Assembly: GCF_023953965.1 (NCBI RefSeq)
Contig: NZ_JAMLIX010000001.1
Span: forward strand, 310,001 to 374,000
Length of the DNA: 64,000 bases
Origin: Bosea sp. (in: a-proteobacteria)
GTDB taxonomy: Bacteria; Pseudomonadota; Alphaproteobacteria; Rhizobiales; Beijerinckiaceae
Direction: 5' to 3'
The notes below the pieces were generated by a model. That model worked only from the letters and a program-made list of their open reading frames with translations, made no database searches and was not told where the DNA came from. Of this stretch, positions 50,892 to 60,987 are shown in pieces. The position numbers and the translations under genes are program-made. Numbering within the stretch: the first letter of the stretch is position 1; every line of letters begins with the position of its first letter.

Positions 50892-52252
50892 TGCGCAAGG
50901 TTTCCCTCGTTCTCGCCGGCGCCATCATGGGCGCGGGCCTGACCGGTCTCGCCACACAGACCAGGCTGCTCTCCTCGACCAGCGCGGTGGCCGCCTCGGC
51001 CGAGGTCTATCGCAGCCTCAACCTGTTCGGCGACATCTTCGAGAAGATCCGCACCGACTATGTCGACAAGCCCGACGAGCAGAAGCTGATCGAGGCCGCG
51101 ATCAACGGCATGGTCTCCTCGCTCGACCCGCACTCGTCCTATCTCGATTCCAAGTCCTTCCGCGACATGGACACCGACATGCGCGGACAGTTCGGCGGTC
51201 TCGGCATCGAGGTGTCGATGGAGGACGGCGTCCTCAAGGTCGCCAAGCCCATTCGCGACACGCCCGCCTCCAAGGCCGGCATCCTCGCCAACGACATCAT
51301 CCGCCAGATCGACGGAACCGAGGTGAAGGGCCTGACACTGACCCAGGCCGTGGAGAAGATGCGCGGGCTGATCAACACCCAGGTCACGCTCAAGATCGAC
51401 CGCCCCGGCAAGACCGAGCCGCTCGAATTCACCCTGACCCGCTCGACCATCGTCGTGCCGGCCGTCGAGGAGCGGGTCGAGGGCGATGTCGGCTATATCC
51501 GCATCGGCACCTTCTCCGAGCAGACCTATGACGGCCTGCGCAAGGCGATCGAGAAGATCACCTCCGAGATCGGCGCCGACAAGCTGAAGGGCTTCGTCAT
51601 CGACCTGCGCAACAACCGCGGCGGGCGCCTCGACCAGTCCGTGCTGGTCTCCGACGCCTTCCTCGATCGCGGCAAGATCGTCTCGACGCGCGGCCGCAAC
51701 GCCGAGGAGACCCAGGTCTTCAACGCCAAGTCGGGCGACCTGACCAAGGGCAAGCCGGTCGTGGTGCTGATCAACGGCTCCTCGGCCTCGGCGGCCGAGA
51801 TCGTCGCCGGCGCCCTGCAGGATCACAAGCGCGCGACCGTGATGGGCACGCGCTCCTTCGGCAAGGGCTCGGTCCAGACCGTGATCCCGCTCGGCTCGAA
51901 CGGCGGCCTGCGCCTGACCACGGCGCGCTACTACACCCCGTCCGGCAACTCGATCCAGGCCAAGGGCATCACGCCCGACATCGAGGTGCAGCAGGACATC
52001 CCGCAGGAGATCAAGGACAAGCTCGTCGAGAACAAGGGCGAAGCCGCGCTCAAGGGCCATCTCAAGGCCGGCGAGGGCGAGGAACAGTCCGGTTCGAGCT
52101 CCTATGTCCCGGCCGATGCGACCAAGGACACCCAGCTCATCGCGGCGCTCAACCAGCTGCGCGGCGTCAAGAAGGACGTCGCGGCCCCGGCCGAGACGCC
52201 GGCTGCGCCCGAGGCGCCCGCCACCCCCGAGGCGCCCAGGCAGCCGAACTGA
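50888..52252 (+). CDS. ctpA: C-terminal processing peptidase (S41 family)
   Basis: 454-aa periplasmic serine protease with an N-terminal signal or anchor ('SLVLAGAIMGAGLTGLATQ'), a PDZ domain (about 90-180) and a catalytic S41 core. The Ser/Lys dyad is Ser301 in 'NGSSASAAEIVAG' and Lys326 in 'TRSFGKGSVQ', the usual 25-residue spacing. The conserved NNPGG loop reads 'DLRNNRGGRLDQ', with Arg for Pro. The C-terminal tail is Pro/Ala-rich. ATG 50888 overlaps the envC-like stop by 4 nt; ATG 50891 is also possible. Confidence 0.93.
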   Translation: MMRKVSLVLAGAIMGAGLTGLATQTRLLSSTSAVAASAEVYRSLNLFGDIFEKIRTDYVDKPDEQKLIEAAINGMVSSLDPHSSYLDSKSFRDMDTDMRGQFGGLGIEVSMEDGVLKVAKPIRDTPASKAGILANDIIRQIDGTEVKGLTLTQAVEKMRGLINTQVTLKIDRPGKTEPLEFTLTRSTIVVPAVEERVEGDVGYIRIGTFSEQTYDGLRKAIEKITSEIGADKLKGFVIDLRNNRGGRLDQSVLVSDAFLDRGKIVSTRGRNAEETQVFNAKSGDLTKGKPVVVLINGSSASAAEIVAGALQDHKRATVMGTRSFGKGSVQTVIPLGSNGGLRLTTARYYTPSGNSIQAKGITPDIEVQQDIPQEIKDKLVENKGEAALKGHLKAGEGEEQSGSSSYVPADATKDTQLIAALNQLRGVKKDVAAPAETPAAPEAPATPEAPRQPN

Positions 52253-52385
52253 CCCCACGGGCTTGCCGGACCGCCTGACCGATCGGATTGCGATGCGCTC
52301 CGGTCGGCGCGTACTCTGACGCGCGGGCCGCTGATTCGGCCCCGAATCGCAATCTCGAGGACGGCCGATACAGGCCGGAAAGCCG

Positions 52386-53624
52386 CTGACGGAGCTCAAC
52401 CGACCGCTTGGCCAGGATCGCCCGAGGGCCGCCGGCAAGCCGTGGGGCCGCTGGCTCGCGACCGCGGCGGCCGGTTGCGTCGGCCTTGTCGTGCTCGGGC
52501 TCCTGCTGACGGTCGCGCTCAACCGCGATCCCGACGGCGGCGAGCCGATCGCCGTGGCCGCTATCGGGAAGCGCGCCGCCCCTGCCCCCGCCCTCCCCGC
52601 CGGCGCCGCCACCGCCGGCCCGGCCACTGACGCGCCGCGCCAGCCCGCCAGCGCCGCCGAGCTCGAGAACAGCGCCGGCGTGACCGTGTTCAGGCCGGGC
52701 GAGGAGGCGCCGGGCGCCATCGTCATCACCGTTCCCGACGAGGCCGGCCCGATCAGGCTCGCCCCCGCCCCCGACAGCCGGCTGGTCGAGCGTTCGCGCT
52801 ACGGCCTGCTGCCCAAGCTCGGCCCCGACGGGGCGACGCCGGCCAAGGTCTATGCCCGCCCGTTCGGCCCCGAGCCGATGGTGAAGCCGGCCGGCCGCAT
52901 CGCGCTCCTCGTTGGCGGCCTCGGCATCAGCCAGAGCGGCACCGCGGAGGCGATCGCGAAGCTGCCGCCGCCGGTCTCGCTCGCCTTCGCGCCCTATGGC
53001 GCCGAGCTCGAACGCAGCGTCCAGCGCGCCCGCGGCGAAGGCCACGAGGTCTTCCTGCAGGTGCCGATGGAGCCCTTCGACTATCCCGACAACGATCCCG
53101 GCCCGCATACGCTGCTGACCGGGCCGAAGGCGTCGGAGAACCTCGACAAGCTGCATTGGGCGCTGGGCCGCTTCACCGGCTATGTCGGCATCGTCAATTT
53201 CCTCGGCGGCCGCTTCACCGCCGACGAGAATGCGCTCTCGCCGGTGCTGCGCGAGCTCGCCGGCCGCGGCGTGATGGTCGTCGACGACGGCTCCTCGGCG
53301 CGCAGCCTTCTTGCCGGCGCGGCCGACCGCGCCCGGATCCCGGCCCTGAAGATCGACCGCGTCATCGATGGCGTCGCCAACGCCGACGCCATCGACAAGG
53401 AGCTTGCGGCGCTGGAGAGCCTCGCCCGCGAGCAGGGCATCGCGGTCGCCGCCGCCAGCGCGCTGCCGGTCTCGATCGAACGGATCAACCGCTGGGCCCA
53501 ATCGCTGGAGGGCAAGAAGCTCGCGATCGTTCCCGTGAGCGCCGCCCGCGGCTTCCGCCAGAGCAAGGCCAGGGAAACGCCGAAGACGACGGAAGCGCCC
53601 AAGACCACCGGATCGCTCAGATGA
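52386..53624 (+). CDS. Divergent polysaccharide deacetylase family protein
   Basis: About 412 aa, membrane-anchored periplasmic protein of the divergent polysaccharide deacetylase (DUF610) family that accompanies envC-ctpA. The core spans about 170-385 with 'RIALLVGGLGISQSG', 'VSLAFAPYGAELERSV' and 'HEVFLQVPMEPFDYPDNDPG'. The conventional GTG at 52491 would begin inside the TM helix. Reading upstream in frame gives LTELNRPLGQDRP and then 'WGRWLATAAAGCVGLVVLGL', a normal cytoplasmic tail plus anchor, so the start is likely CTG 52386. The stop overlaps rppH by 4 nt. Confidence 0.82.
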   Translation: MTELNRPLGQDRPRAAGKPWGRWLATAAAGCVGLVVLGLLLTVALNRDPDGGEPIAVAAIGKRAAPAPALPAGAATAGPATDAPRQPASAAELENSAGVTVFRPGEEAPGAIVITVPDEAGPIRLAPAPDSRLVERSRYGLLPKLGPDGATPAKVYARPFGPEPMVKPAGRIALLVGGLGISQSGTAEAIAKLPPPVSLAFAPYGAELERSVQRARGEGHEVFLQVPMEPFDYPDNDPGPHTLLTGPKASENLDKLHWALGRFTGYVGIVNFLGGRFTADENALSPVLRELAGRGVMVVDDGSSARSLLAGAADRARIPALKIDRVIDGVANADAIDKELAALESLAREQGIAVAAASALPVSIERINRWAQSLEGKKLAIVPVSAARGFRQSKARETPKTTEAPKTTGSLR

Positions 53625-54142
53625 CCGAGGCGGCCCCCGAAGGCTACCGCCCCTGTGTCGGGCTTGCCCTGTTCAACCCGGAAGGGCTCGTCTTCGTCGG
53701 AAGACGCGCCGACAAGACCCAGCGCGAGCATGTCGCGCCGGGCCATGCCTGGCAGATGCCGCAGGGCGGCATCGACAAGGGCGAGACGCCGCTGGAGGCG
53801 GCCCGCCGCGAGCTCGCCGAGGAGACCAACGTCACCTCCATCGCGCTCATCGCCGAGGCGCCGGGCTGGCTCGCCTACGACCTGCCCGCCGACATCGGCA
53901 AACAGGCCTGGAAGGGGCGCTGGCGCGGCCAGGCGCAGAAATGGTTCGCCTTCCGCTTCCTCGGCGCCGAGGCCGAGATCGACATCCTGACCCCGGCCGG
54001 CGGCCACAAGGCGGAGTTCGACGCCTGGCGCTGGGCGCGGCTCGAGGAGACGCCGGATCTGATCATCCCCTTCAAGCAGGGCGTCTATCGCGAGGTCGTG
54101 AGGCATTTCGCCCCCTTCGCGACCCCGGCCGCGAAGGGCTGA
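53621..54142 (+). CDS. rppH: RNA pyrophosphohydrolase (Nudix)
   Basis: 173 aa, removes pyrophosphate from mRNA 5' ends to trigger decay; in older annotations dinucleoside polyphosphate hydrolase (IalA-like). The complete Nudix box covers residues 49-71 (GG at 49-50, RELAEET at 63-69). The start 'YRPCVGLALFNPEGLVFVGR' and late 'QAQKWFAFRFLG' are typical of RppH. ATG 53621 overlaps the deacetylase stop. It is the last gene of the conserved string and convergent with the next gene. Confidence 0.93.
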   Translation: MTEAAPEGYRPCVGLALFNPEGLVFVGRRADKTQREHVAPGHAWQMPQGGIDKGETPLEAARRELAEETNVTSIALIAEAPGWLAYDLPADIGKQAWKGRWRGQAQKWFAFRFLGAEAEIDILTPAGGHKAEFDAWRWARLEETPDLIIPFKQGVYREVVRHFAPFATPAAKG

Positions 54143-54147
54143 GTGCC

Positions 54148-54735
54148 TCAGCCCATCGTGTAGACGGTGCGCCCGATCCAGTAGAACTGGTAGAGGATGT
54201 GCACGCCGGCGAGCGCGACATGCACGCCGCGCCGGGCGGAAACATAGGCGATCAGGCACAGGGCAAGCCCGATCGGAACCTGCACCAGATAGTCGCCGCT
54301 GAGCTCACTCCAGTGCTGGCGGCCCTTGATCATCGTATCGACGATGTCGAGCAGGAAAGCCGCCGCGAGCAGGCCGAAGAACCAGCGCCGGCGCTGGAGG
54401 AAGAAATCCTCATAGCCGGCATATTCCGCGACATTGTCGGGAAACAGCAGCGCCGCGATCAGATAGAGCACGACGGCATAGCCGATCAGGAAGAGATAGG
54501 CGCCGAAATTCCAGGCCGTCAGCCGCGACAGCCCGAACTCCCACCACCAGAACAGCACGAGCTCGAGCAGGATCGAGCCGACCCAGAGCATATGCAGCAG
54601 CGAGACGCGATGGCGGCCGGGATGCTGGATGAAACCGGCGATGCCCGCCAGCAGCCGCGTGATGCCGAGGCCGATGACCATGCCCAGGATGATGCGGACA
54701 TGCGGGAAGATTTCGTGCGGCGAGACGGTTTCCAT
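54148..54735 (-). CDS. Conserved polytopic membrane protein of unknown function
   Basis: 195 aa with about six hydrophobic segments, for example 'IILGMVIGLGITRLLAGIAG', 'LWVGSILLELVLFWWWEFGL' and 'FGLLAAAFLLDIVDTMIKG'. No enzymatic motif is recognised. It lies 153 nt downstream of the ABC ATPase on the same strand, with a palindromic hairpin between them, so co-transcription is uncertain. Convergent with rppH. Confidence 0.7.
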   Translation of the reverse strand: METVSPHEIFPHVRIILGMVIGLGITRLLAGIAGFIQHPGRHRVSLLHMLWVGSILLELVLFWWWEFGLSRLTAWNFGAYLFLIGYAVVLYLIAALLFPDNVAEYAGYEDFFLQRRRWFFGLLAAAFLLDIVDTMIKGRQHWSELSGDYLVQVPIGLALCLIAYVSARRGVHVALAGVHILYQFYWIGRTVYTMG

Positions 54736-54830
54736 ACCCCGTGCCTAAAGCATGTCCGGATGGAAGGAACGGTTGATCGCGTGAGGAAAATACGACCAGG
54801 CAGGGAGCCGTTCCGCAATTGGCAAATCGC

Positions 54831-54866
54831 CATTCCGGGTTCCTCGCTGCGCGAAGCCCCGGAATG
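54831..54866. repeat. Palindromic intergenic repeat (REP-like hairpin)
   Basis: CATTCCGGG, 18-nt loop, CCCGGAATG: perfect 9-bp arms around 'TTCCTCGCTGCGCGAAGC'. This form (arms of ATTCCGGG, loop containing GCGCGAAGC) is a frequent dispersed repeat type in Hyphomicrobiales. It lies just after the stop of the ABC ATPase (54889) and may act as a 3' end stabiliser or terminator. Confidence 0.6.
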
Positions 54867-54888
54867 ACGACGGCAGCCGCTCGCCGGA

Positions 54889-56739
<1,851 letters not shown>

Positions 56740-56759
56740 GTCTGGCTTTCCCCTTGAGA

Positions 56760-57701
56760 TCAGATGACGCGGCGCGGGTCGAGCGCATCGCGCAGGCCGT
56801 CGCCGATGAAGTTGATCGAGAGCACGGTCAGGAAGATCGCGGCGCCGGGGAACATGGCCCAGTGCGGCGCGGTGTCGAGCTGGTCCTTGGCGTCGAACAG
56901 GAGCCGCCCCCAGGTCGGGATGTCCGGCGGGAAGCCGAGGCCGAGGAAGGACAGCGTCGATTCGGCGATGATCGCCGAGGACACCTCGATCGTCGCCGCG
57001 ACGATGACGGGCCCCAGCGCGTTGGGCAGGATGTGGCGCATCATCTGGCGCATCTTCGTCGCGCCCTGGGCGCGGGCGGCCTCGACGAACTCCTTCTCGC
57101 GCAGCGACAGGAACTGCGCGCGCACCAGCCGCGCCACCGGCATCCAGCGCAGACCGCCGATGACGATGACGATCAGCACGAAGACGCCGCCCTCGACGCC
57201 GAACACGGCCTTGAGCTGCTCGCGGAACAGATAGATAATCAGGAGCAGCAGCGGCAGTTGCGGCAGCGACAGGAACAGGTCCGTCACCCACATCAGGAGA
57301 GGGTCGGCGAATTTGCGCGACATGCCGGCGAGAGCCCCGATCAGCACGCCGACGAGCGTCGCAACCACCATCGCGGCGAGCCCGACTGCGAGCGAGATGC
57401 GCCCGCCATACATCATCCGCGCGAGGATATCCTGGCCGAGATCGTCCGTCCCGAACGGATGCGCCCAGGACGGACCCTGGAGCTGAGCCGAGAAGTCGAT
57501 CTCGTTGATCGCGACCGGCCACAGCCAGGGGCCGGCGACGACGCCCAGGATCAGGAGGCCGAGCACCACCGTGCTCGCCATCGCGAGGCGATGACGCTTG
57601 AAGCGCCGCCAGGTCTCGTGCCCCGGCGAGACCGATCTGGCGGCCTTGGGCGCCGCCGCGGCCGGATCAGCCGAAGGAGATGCGAGGGTCGAGCCAGCCA
57701 T
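56760..57701 (-). CDS. Peptide/nickel-type ABC permease (DppC/OppC-like)
   Basis: 313 aa. The N-terminal cytoplasmic extension and first TM ('RHRLAMASTVVLGLLILGVV') precede the OppC-type motif 'HPFGTDDLGQDILARMMYGG', a binding-protein-dependent permease domain and the EAA loop in 'EFVEAARAQGATKMRQMMRH'. It overlaps the dppB-like gene by 35 nt, so translation is coupled. Confidence 0.92.
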   Translation of the reverse strand: MAGSTLASPSADPAAAAPKAARSVSPGHETWRRFKRHRLAMASTVVLGLLILGVVAGPWLWPVAINEIDFSAQLQGPSWAHPFGTDDLGQDILARMMYGGRISLAVGLAAMVVATLVGVLIGALAGMSRKFADPLLMWVTDLFLSLPQLPLLLLIIYLFREQLKAVFGVEGGVFVLIVIVIGGLRWMPVARLVRAQFLSLREKEFVEAARAQGATKMRQMMRHILPNALGPVIVAATIEVSSAIIAESTLSFLGLGFPPDIPTWGRLLFDAKDQLDTAPHWAMFPGAAIFLTVLSINFIGDGLRDALDPRRVI

Positions 57702-58626
57702 AAAGAAGGTCCGCGATGAGGTTGAACAGGACGACCAGGCAGGAGAAGACGAAGGTCACGGCCATGATGACGGGCGTGTCATTGGCCAGGATCGCGTCGA
57801 TCAGCAGCGATCCGATTCCCGGAATCCGGAAGATCTGCTCGGTGACGATGGCGCCGCCGAACACCGCTGGCATCTGCAGGGCGACCAGCGTGACAACTGG
57901 GATCAGCGCGTTGCGCGTGATGTGGCGCAGCGTCACGGTCTTTTCGCCGAGCCCCTTGGCGCGCGCCGTGGTGACGTAGTCGAGGCGGATCACGTCGAGC
58001 ACGGCCGAGCGCACATAGCGGGTGTAGGACGCCGCCTGGAACAGGCCGAGCACCGTGATCGGCATGATCGCCTGGCGGAACATCTCCCAGTACCAGCGCC
58101 AGCCTGTCGCCGCGATGTCGGAACGGTAGACGAAGGGGAACCAGTCGAGATTGACCGAGAAGATCAGGATGAAGAGCAGGCCGGTGAAGAAGGTCGGCAG
58201 CGAGAAGCCGACGAAGGCGAGCGTGTTGGCGATCTGGTCGAAGACCGAATAGGGCCGCGTCGCCGCGAAGATGCCGACCGGCAAGGCGACGCACAGCGCC
58301 AGGATCTGCGACGAGCCGACGATGAAGAGCGTGGTCGGGACGCGCTGCAGAATCAGGTCGTCGACATTGATGCGGCTGGCGAAGGAGAAGCCCCAGTCGC
58401 CATGCGCCATGTTGGACAGCCAGCGCAGGTAGCGCACCATGATCGGATCGTTGAGGCCGAAGCTGGCGCGCAGCGCCTCGCGCACCTCGGGCGGCACGTT
58501 CGGATTCGTCGCCATTTCCGAGAACGGATCGCCCGGCGCCAGCGCCAGGATCGCAAACAGGATCACGCTGATCCCGAGCAGGCTCGGAATCGCGATGAGC
58601 AGCCGCCGGATGAGATATGTCGCCAT
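57667..58626 (-). CDS. Peptide/nickel-type ABC permease (DppB/OppB-like)
   Basis: 319 aa with six TM segments. The start 'YLIRRLLIAIPSLLGISVIL' and 'LALAPGDPFSEM' are standard for OppB/DppB, with the EAA loop 'DYVTTARAKGLGEKTVTLRH'. It lies 144 nt after the binding-protein gene, with an 11-bp hairpin in between. Confidence 0.92.
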   Translation of the reverse strand: MATYLIRRLLIAIPSLLGISVILFAILALAPGDPFSEMATNPNVPPEVREALRASFGLNDPIMVRYLRWLSNMAHGDWGFSFASRINVDDLILQRVPTTLFIVGSSQILALCVALPVGIFAATRPYSVFDQIANTLAFVGFSLPTFFTGLLFILIFSVNLDWFPFVYRSDIAATGWRWYWEMFRQAIMPITVLGLFQAASYTRYVRSAVLDVIRLDYVTTARAKGLGEKTVTLRHITRNALIPVVTLVALQMPAVFGGAIVTEQIFRIPGIGSLLIDAILANDTPVIMAVTFVFSCLVVLFNLIADLLYGWLDPRISFG

Positions 58627-58725
58627 GAAATGCCTCTCGACGCGCGGCGGGGCTGCGGGCTGGGCCGATGACGGCCGGTCCGCCTCACGACCGGCGGGCC
58701 GAAGAGCGGACCGGCGCGCTCCATG

Positions 58726-58756
58726 CCGTCACGGCGGCCTCAAGGCGCCGTGACGG
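58726..58756 (-). promoter_or_regulatory. Intercistronic hairpin after the binding-protein gene
   Basis: CCGTCACGGCG and CGCCGTGACGG form a perfect 11-bp stem with a 9-nt loop between the binding-protein stop (58771) and the permease start (58626). There is no T-tract on the minus strand. Such structures in importer operons usually stabilise the binding-protein mRNA and lower permease expression; that role is inferred. Confidence 0.55.
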
Positions 58757-58770
58757 GCATTGCGTCGCTT

Positions 58771-60558
58771 CTAGGTGCGAAACCAGGCAGCGATGTTCCA
58801 GCTGTCGACATCCCAGCCGCTGTGATCATGCGCGAGGTTGTTCGCGGAGCCGACGACGCGGGTGCGCGAGAGCAGCGGCACGAACACATGCGCCAGGCAG
58901 AAGGTCTCGTCGACCTTCATGAAGAGCTCGGCGCGCTTGGCCGGGTCGAGCTCCTTCTGGCCGGCCCGATAGGCTTCGTCGGAGCCCGGCTCGGAATAGC
59001 GCGAGATGTTGCGGCCCTGCCAGTTGTTCGCCTTGGTGGCGTACTCCCAGGAAACGCACTGGTTGAGGAAGCGCTCCGGATCAGGCTGCGGCTGCGTGGT
59101 CGTGTACATCTGCATGTCGCAGTAGAGCTTGGTGTAGGTATCGGGGTTGGCTACGTCCGACGAGAAGAACACCGAGGCTACGACCGACTTCAGCTCCAGA
59201 TCGATGCCGGCCTTCTGGCAAGCCTGCTTGATGATGGCTTGCGTCTTCTGGCGCGGGGCGTTGATCGAGGTCTGGAAGACGTATTTGAGCTTCTTGCCGT
59301 CCTTCTCGCGGATGCCGTCGGACCCGCGCTTGTAACCGGCATCGTCGAGGATCTTGTTGGCCTTGTCGATGTTGAACTCGTATTTCAGCCGCGGCGACTT
59401 GAACTTCTTGGGCTCGTTGACGAAGCTCGCCGTCGCGACGCCGCCGCGCCCGTAGATGAACTTCTGGATCGAGTCGCGGTCGACCAGCAGGTTGATCGCC
59501 TCGCGCACCTTCGGATCGCTCAACGTCGGATGCTTGGTGCCGACGCGGGAGCGCTCGCCCTCGACCTCGGTCCAGGGGTCGGTGGTGTTGAGGATGATGA
59601 ACTCGATGTCGCCCGCCGGCGCGGCGCTGATCTTGCCCTTGCCGCCGGCTTCCATGCGCTTGAGGACGTCGTCCTCGACCTGGAGGTTCCAGGCGTAGTC
59701 GTATTCGCCGGTCTGCAGCACGGCGCGCGCCGCCGAGACCGCGTCGCCGCCGCCCTTGACCTCGAGCGTGTCGAAATAGGGCTGGATCTTGACGTGGTAG
59801 TCCTCGTTGCGGGTGCCGGTCAGGATATCGCCCGGCTTGAAGTCGGTGAATTTATAGGGGCCGGTGCCGACCGGCTTCAGATTGGCCGGGGCCTCGCGCG
59901 ACTTCGCGCCCTTGTAGTCGCCGAAATGATGCTTGGGGATGATCATGCCGACCACGCCGACGAAGGGGTCGGCCCAGAACGGCGTCGGCTGCTGGAAGAT
60001 CACCTTGACGGTGTGGTCGTCGACCTTCTCGACCTTGATGTTGGTATAGGAGCCGCTGGTATAGGCGGCGGTCTGCGGGTCGGCGGCGTATTCCCAGGTG
60101 AAGACGACGTCGTCGGCCGTGAGCGGCTTGCCGTCATGCCACTTCACGCCCTGCTTGATCTTCCAGGTGACGACCGTGCCGTCCGCGGACAGGCCGCCGT
60201 TCTCCTTGGTCGGAACCTCGGCGGCGAGCTGCGGGATGAGGTTGCCCTCCTTGTCCCAGCCGGCGAGCGGCTCGTAGAAGATGCGCGAGGCGATCTGGTC
60301 CTTGGTGCCCGAGGCGAAATGCGGGTTGAGCAGGGTCGGCGCCTGCCAGAGCAGCATCTTCAGCGCCCCGCCGCCGCCAGCCTTGGTCGGCGTGTACTTC
60401 AGCGTGGCATCCGCCAGCGCGACGTTGTTCCAGATCAGGATCTGGGTCGCGAACGGCGCGGCGATGCCGGCGGCCGCCATCTTCCGCATGAAGGAGCGCC
60501 GCGACAGCGCGCCGTCCTTCACATCCGCGACCAGACCACGGATTTCCTGCTCTTTCAT
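58771..60558 (-). CDS. Peptide/nickel-type ABC substrate-binding protein (SBP family 5)
   Basis: 595 aa, periplasmic. The N terminus has a Tat-like signal, 'LSRRSFMRKMAAAGIAAPFA', after an unusually long n-region. The family-5 core includes 'LSADGTVVTWKIKQGVKWHD', 'LKPVGTGPYKFTDFKPGD' and 'LVDRDSIQKFIYGRGG'. The ligand is likely a peptide or peptide-like compound. ATG 60558 has GGAGG 7 nt upstream; an upstream frame to 60630 lacks such a site. It is the first gene of the operon, with its promoter in the AT-richer stretch about 60700-60770. Confidence 0.92.
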   Translation of the reverse strand: MKEQEIRGLVADVKDGALSRRSFMRKMAAAGIAAPFATQILIWNNVALADATLKYTPTKAGGGGALKMLLWQAPTLLNPHFASGTKDQIASRIFYEPLAGWDKEGNLIPQLAAEVPTKENGGLSADGTVVTWKIKQGVKWHDGKPLTADDVVFTWEYAADPQTAAYTSGSYTNIKVEKVDDHTVKVIFQQPTPFWADPFVGVVGMIIPKHHFGDYKGAKSREAPANLKPVGTGPYKFTDFKPGDILTGTRNEDYHVKIQPYFDTLEVKGGGDAVSAARAVLQTGEYDYAWNLQVEDDVLKRMEAGGKGKISAAPAGDIEFIILNTTDPWTEVEGERSRVGTKHPTLSDPKVREAINLLVDRDSIQKFIYGRGGVATASFVNEPKKFKSPRLKYEFNIDKANKILDDAGYKRGSDGIREKDGKKLKYVFQTSINAPRQKTQAIIKQACQKAGIDLELKSVVASVFFSSDVANPDTYTKLYCDMQMYTTTQPQPDPERFLNQCVSWEYATKANNWQGRNISRYSEPGSDEAYRAGQKELDPAKRAELFMKVDETFCLAHVFVPLLSRTRVVGSANNLAHDHSGWDVDSWNIAAWFRT

Positions 60559-60987
60559 CGAAATGCCTCCACCTTTACATAAAATCTCCGGCGCTCGCAT
60601 GCCGTGTTCTCGATCGCCCCAGCAACGCATGCGCCAACGAAAGCGTCAACTGCGCAGCGCAGGGCCGATGCGCGTCTGCCGCGCGGCCTGGCTCCTAATA
60701 AGGCCGTTCATTACATTAATATGCGGTATTTCTGTCGTATCTTGCAACTATATTGCGATATCTCCATAAGAGCGGCAGTTTTCTGTCCGGCCGGGAGCAG
60801 CCTGTCCTTTCGTACGGGGGGTTGACGCCAGCCGGGCGGCGCGGGCCGGGCACGGAGCCCAGGTTTGCGGTTTTGTCGAGCCGGCCGGCGGCGTCGGCTT
60901 GACTCACCCATGCCGAGAATGGAATGTTTGTTCCAAAGAGCAGGGACCTTAAAAAATCCCTGCCGTTTCGCTTCCGGAGACGGATCG
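60559..60987. promoter_or_regulatory. Divergent intergenic region with two dyads near the SDR operon
   Basis: 429 nt between divergent operons, no gene seen. About 60700-60770 is AT-rich and should hold the binding-protein promoter; GCAA-CTATA-TTGC lies there. On the SDR side are two perfect dyads: TGGAA-tgtttg-TTCCA (60920-60935) and GCAGGGA-10 nt-TCCCTGC (60940-60963) with an A-rich loop. The second could be an operator or an mRNA leader hairpin 24 nt before the SDR start. No regulator is encoded nearby. Confidence 0.45.
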
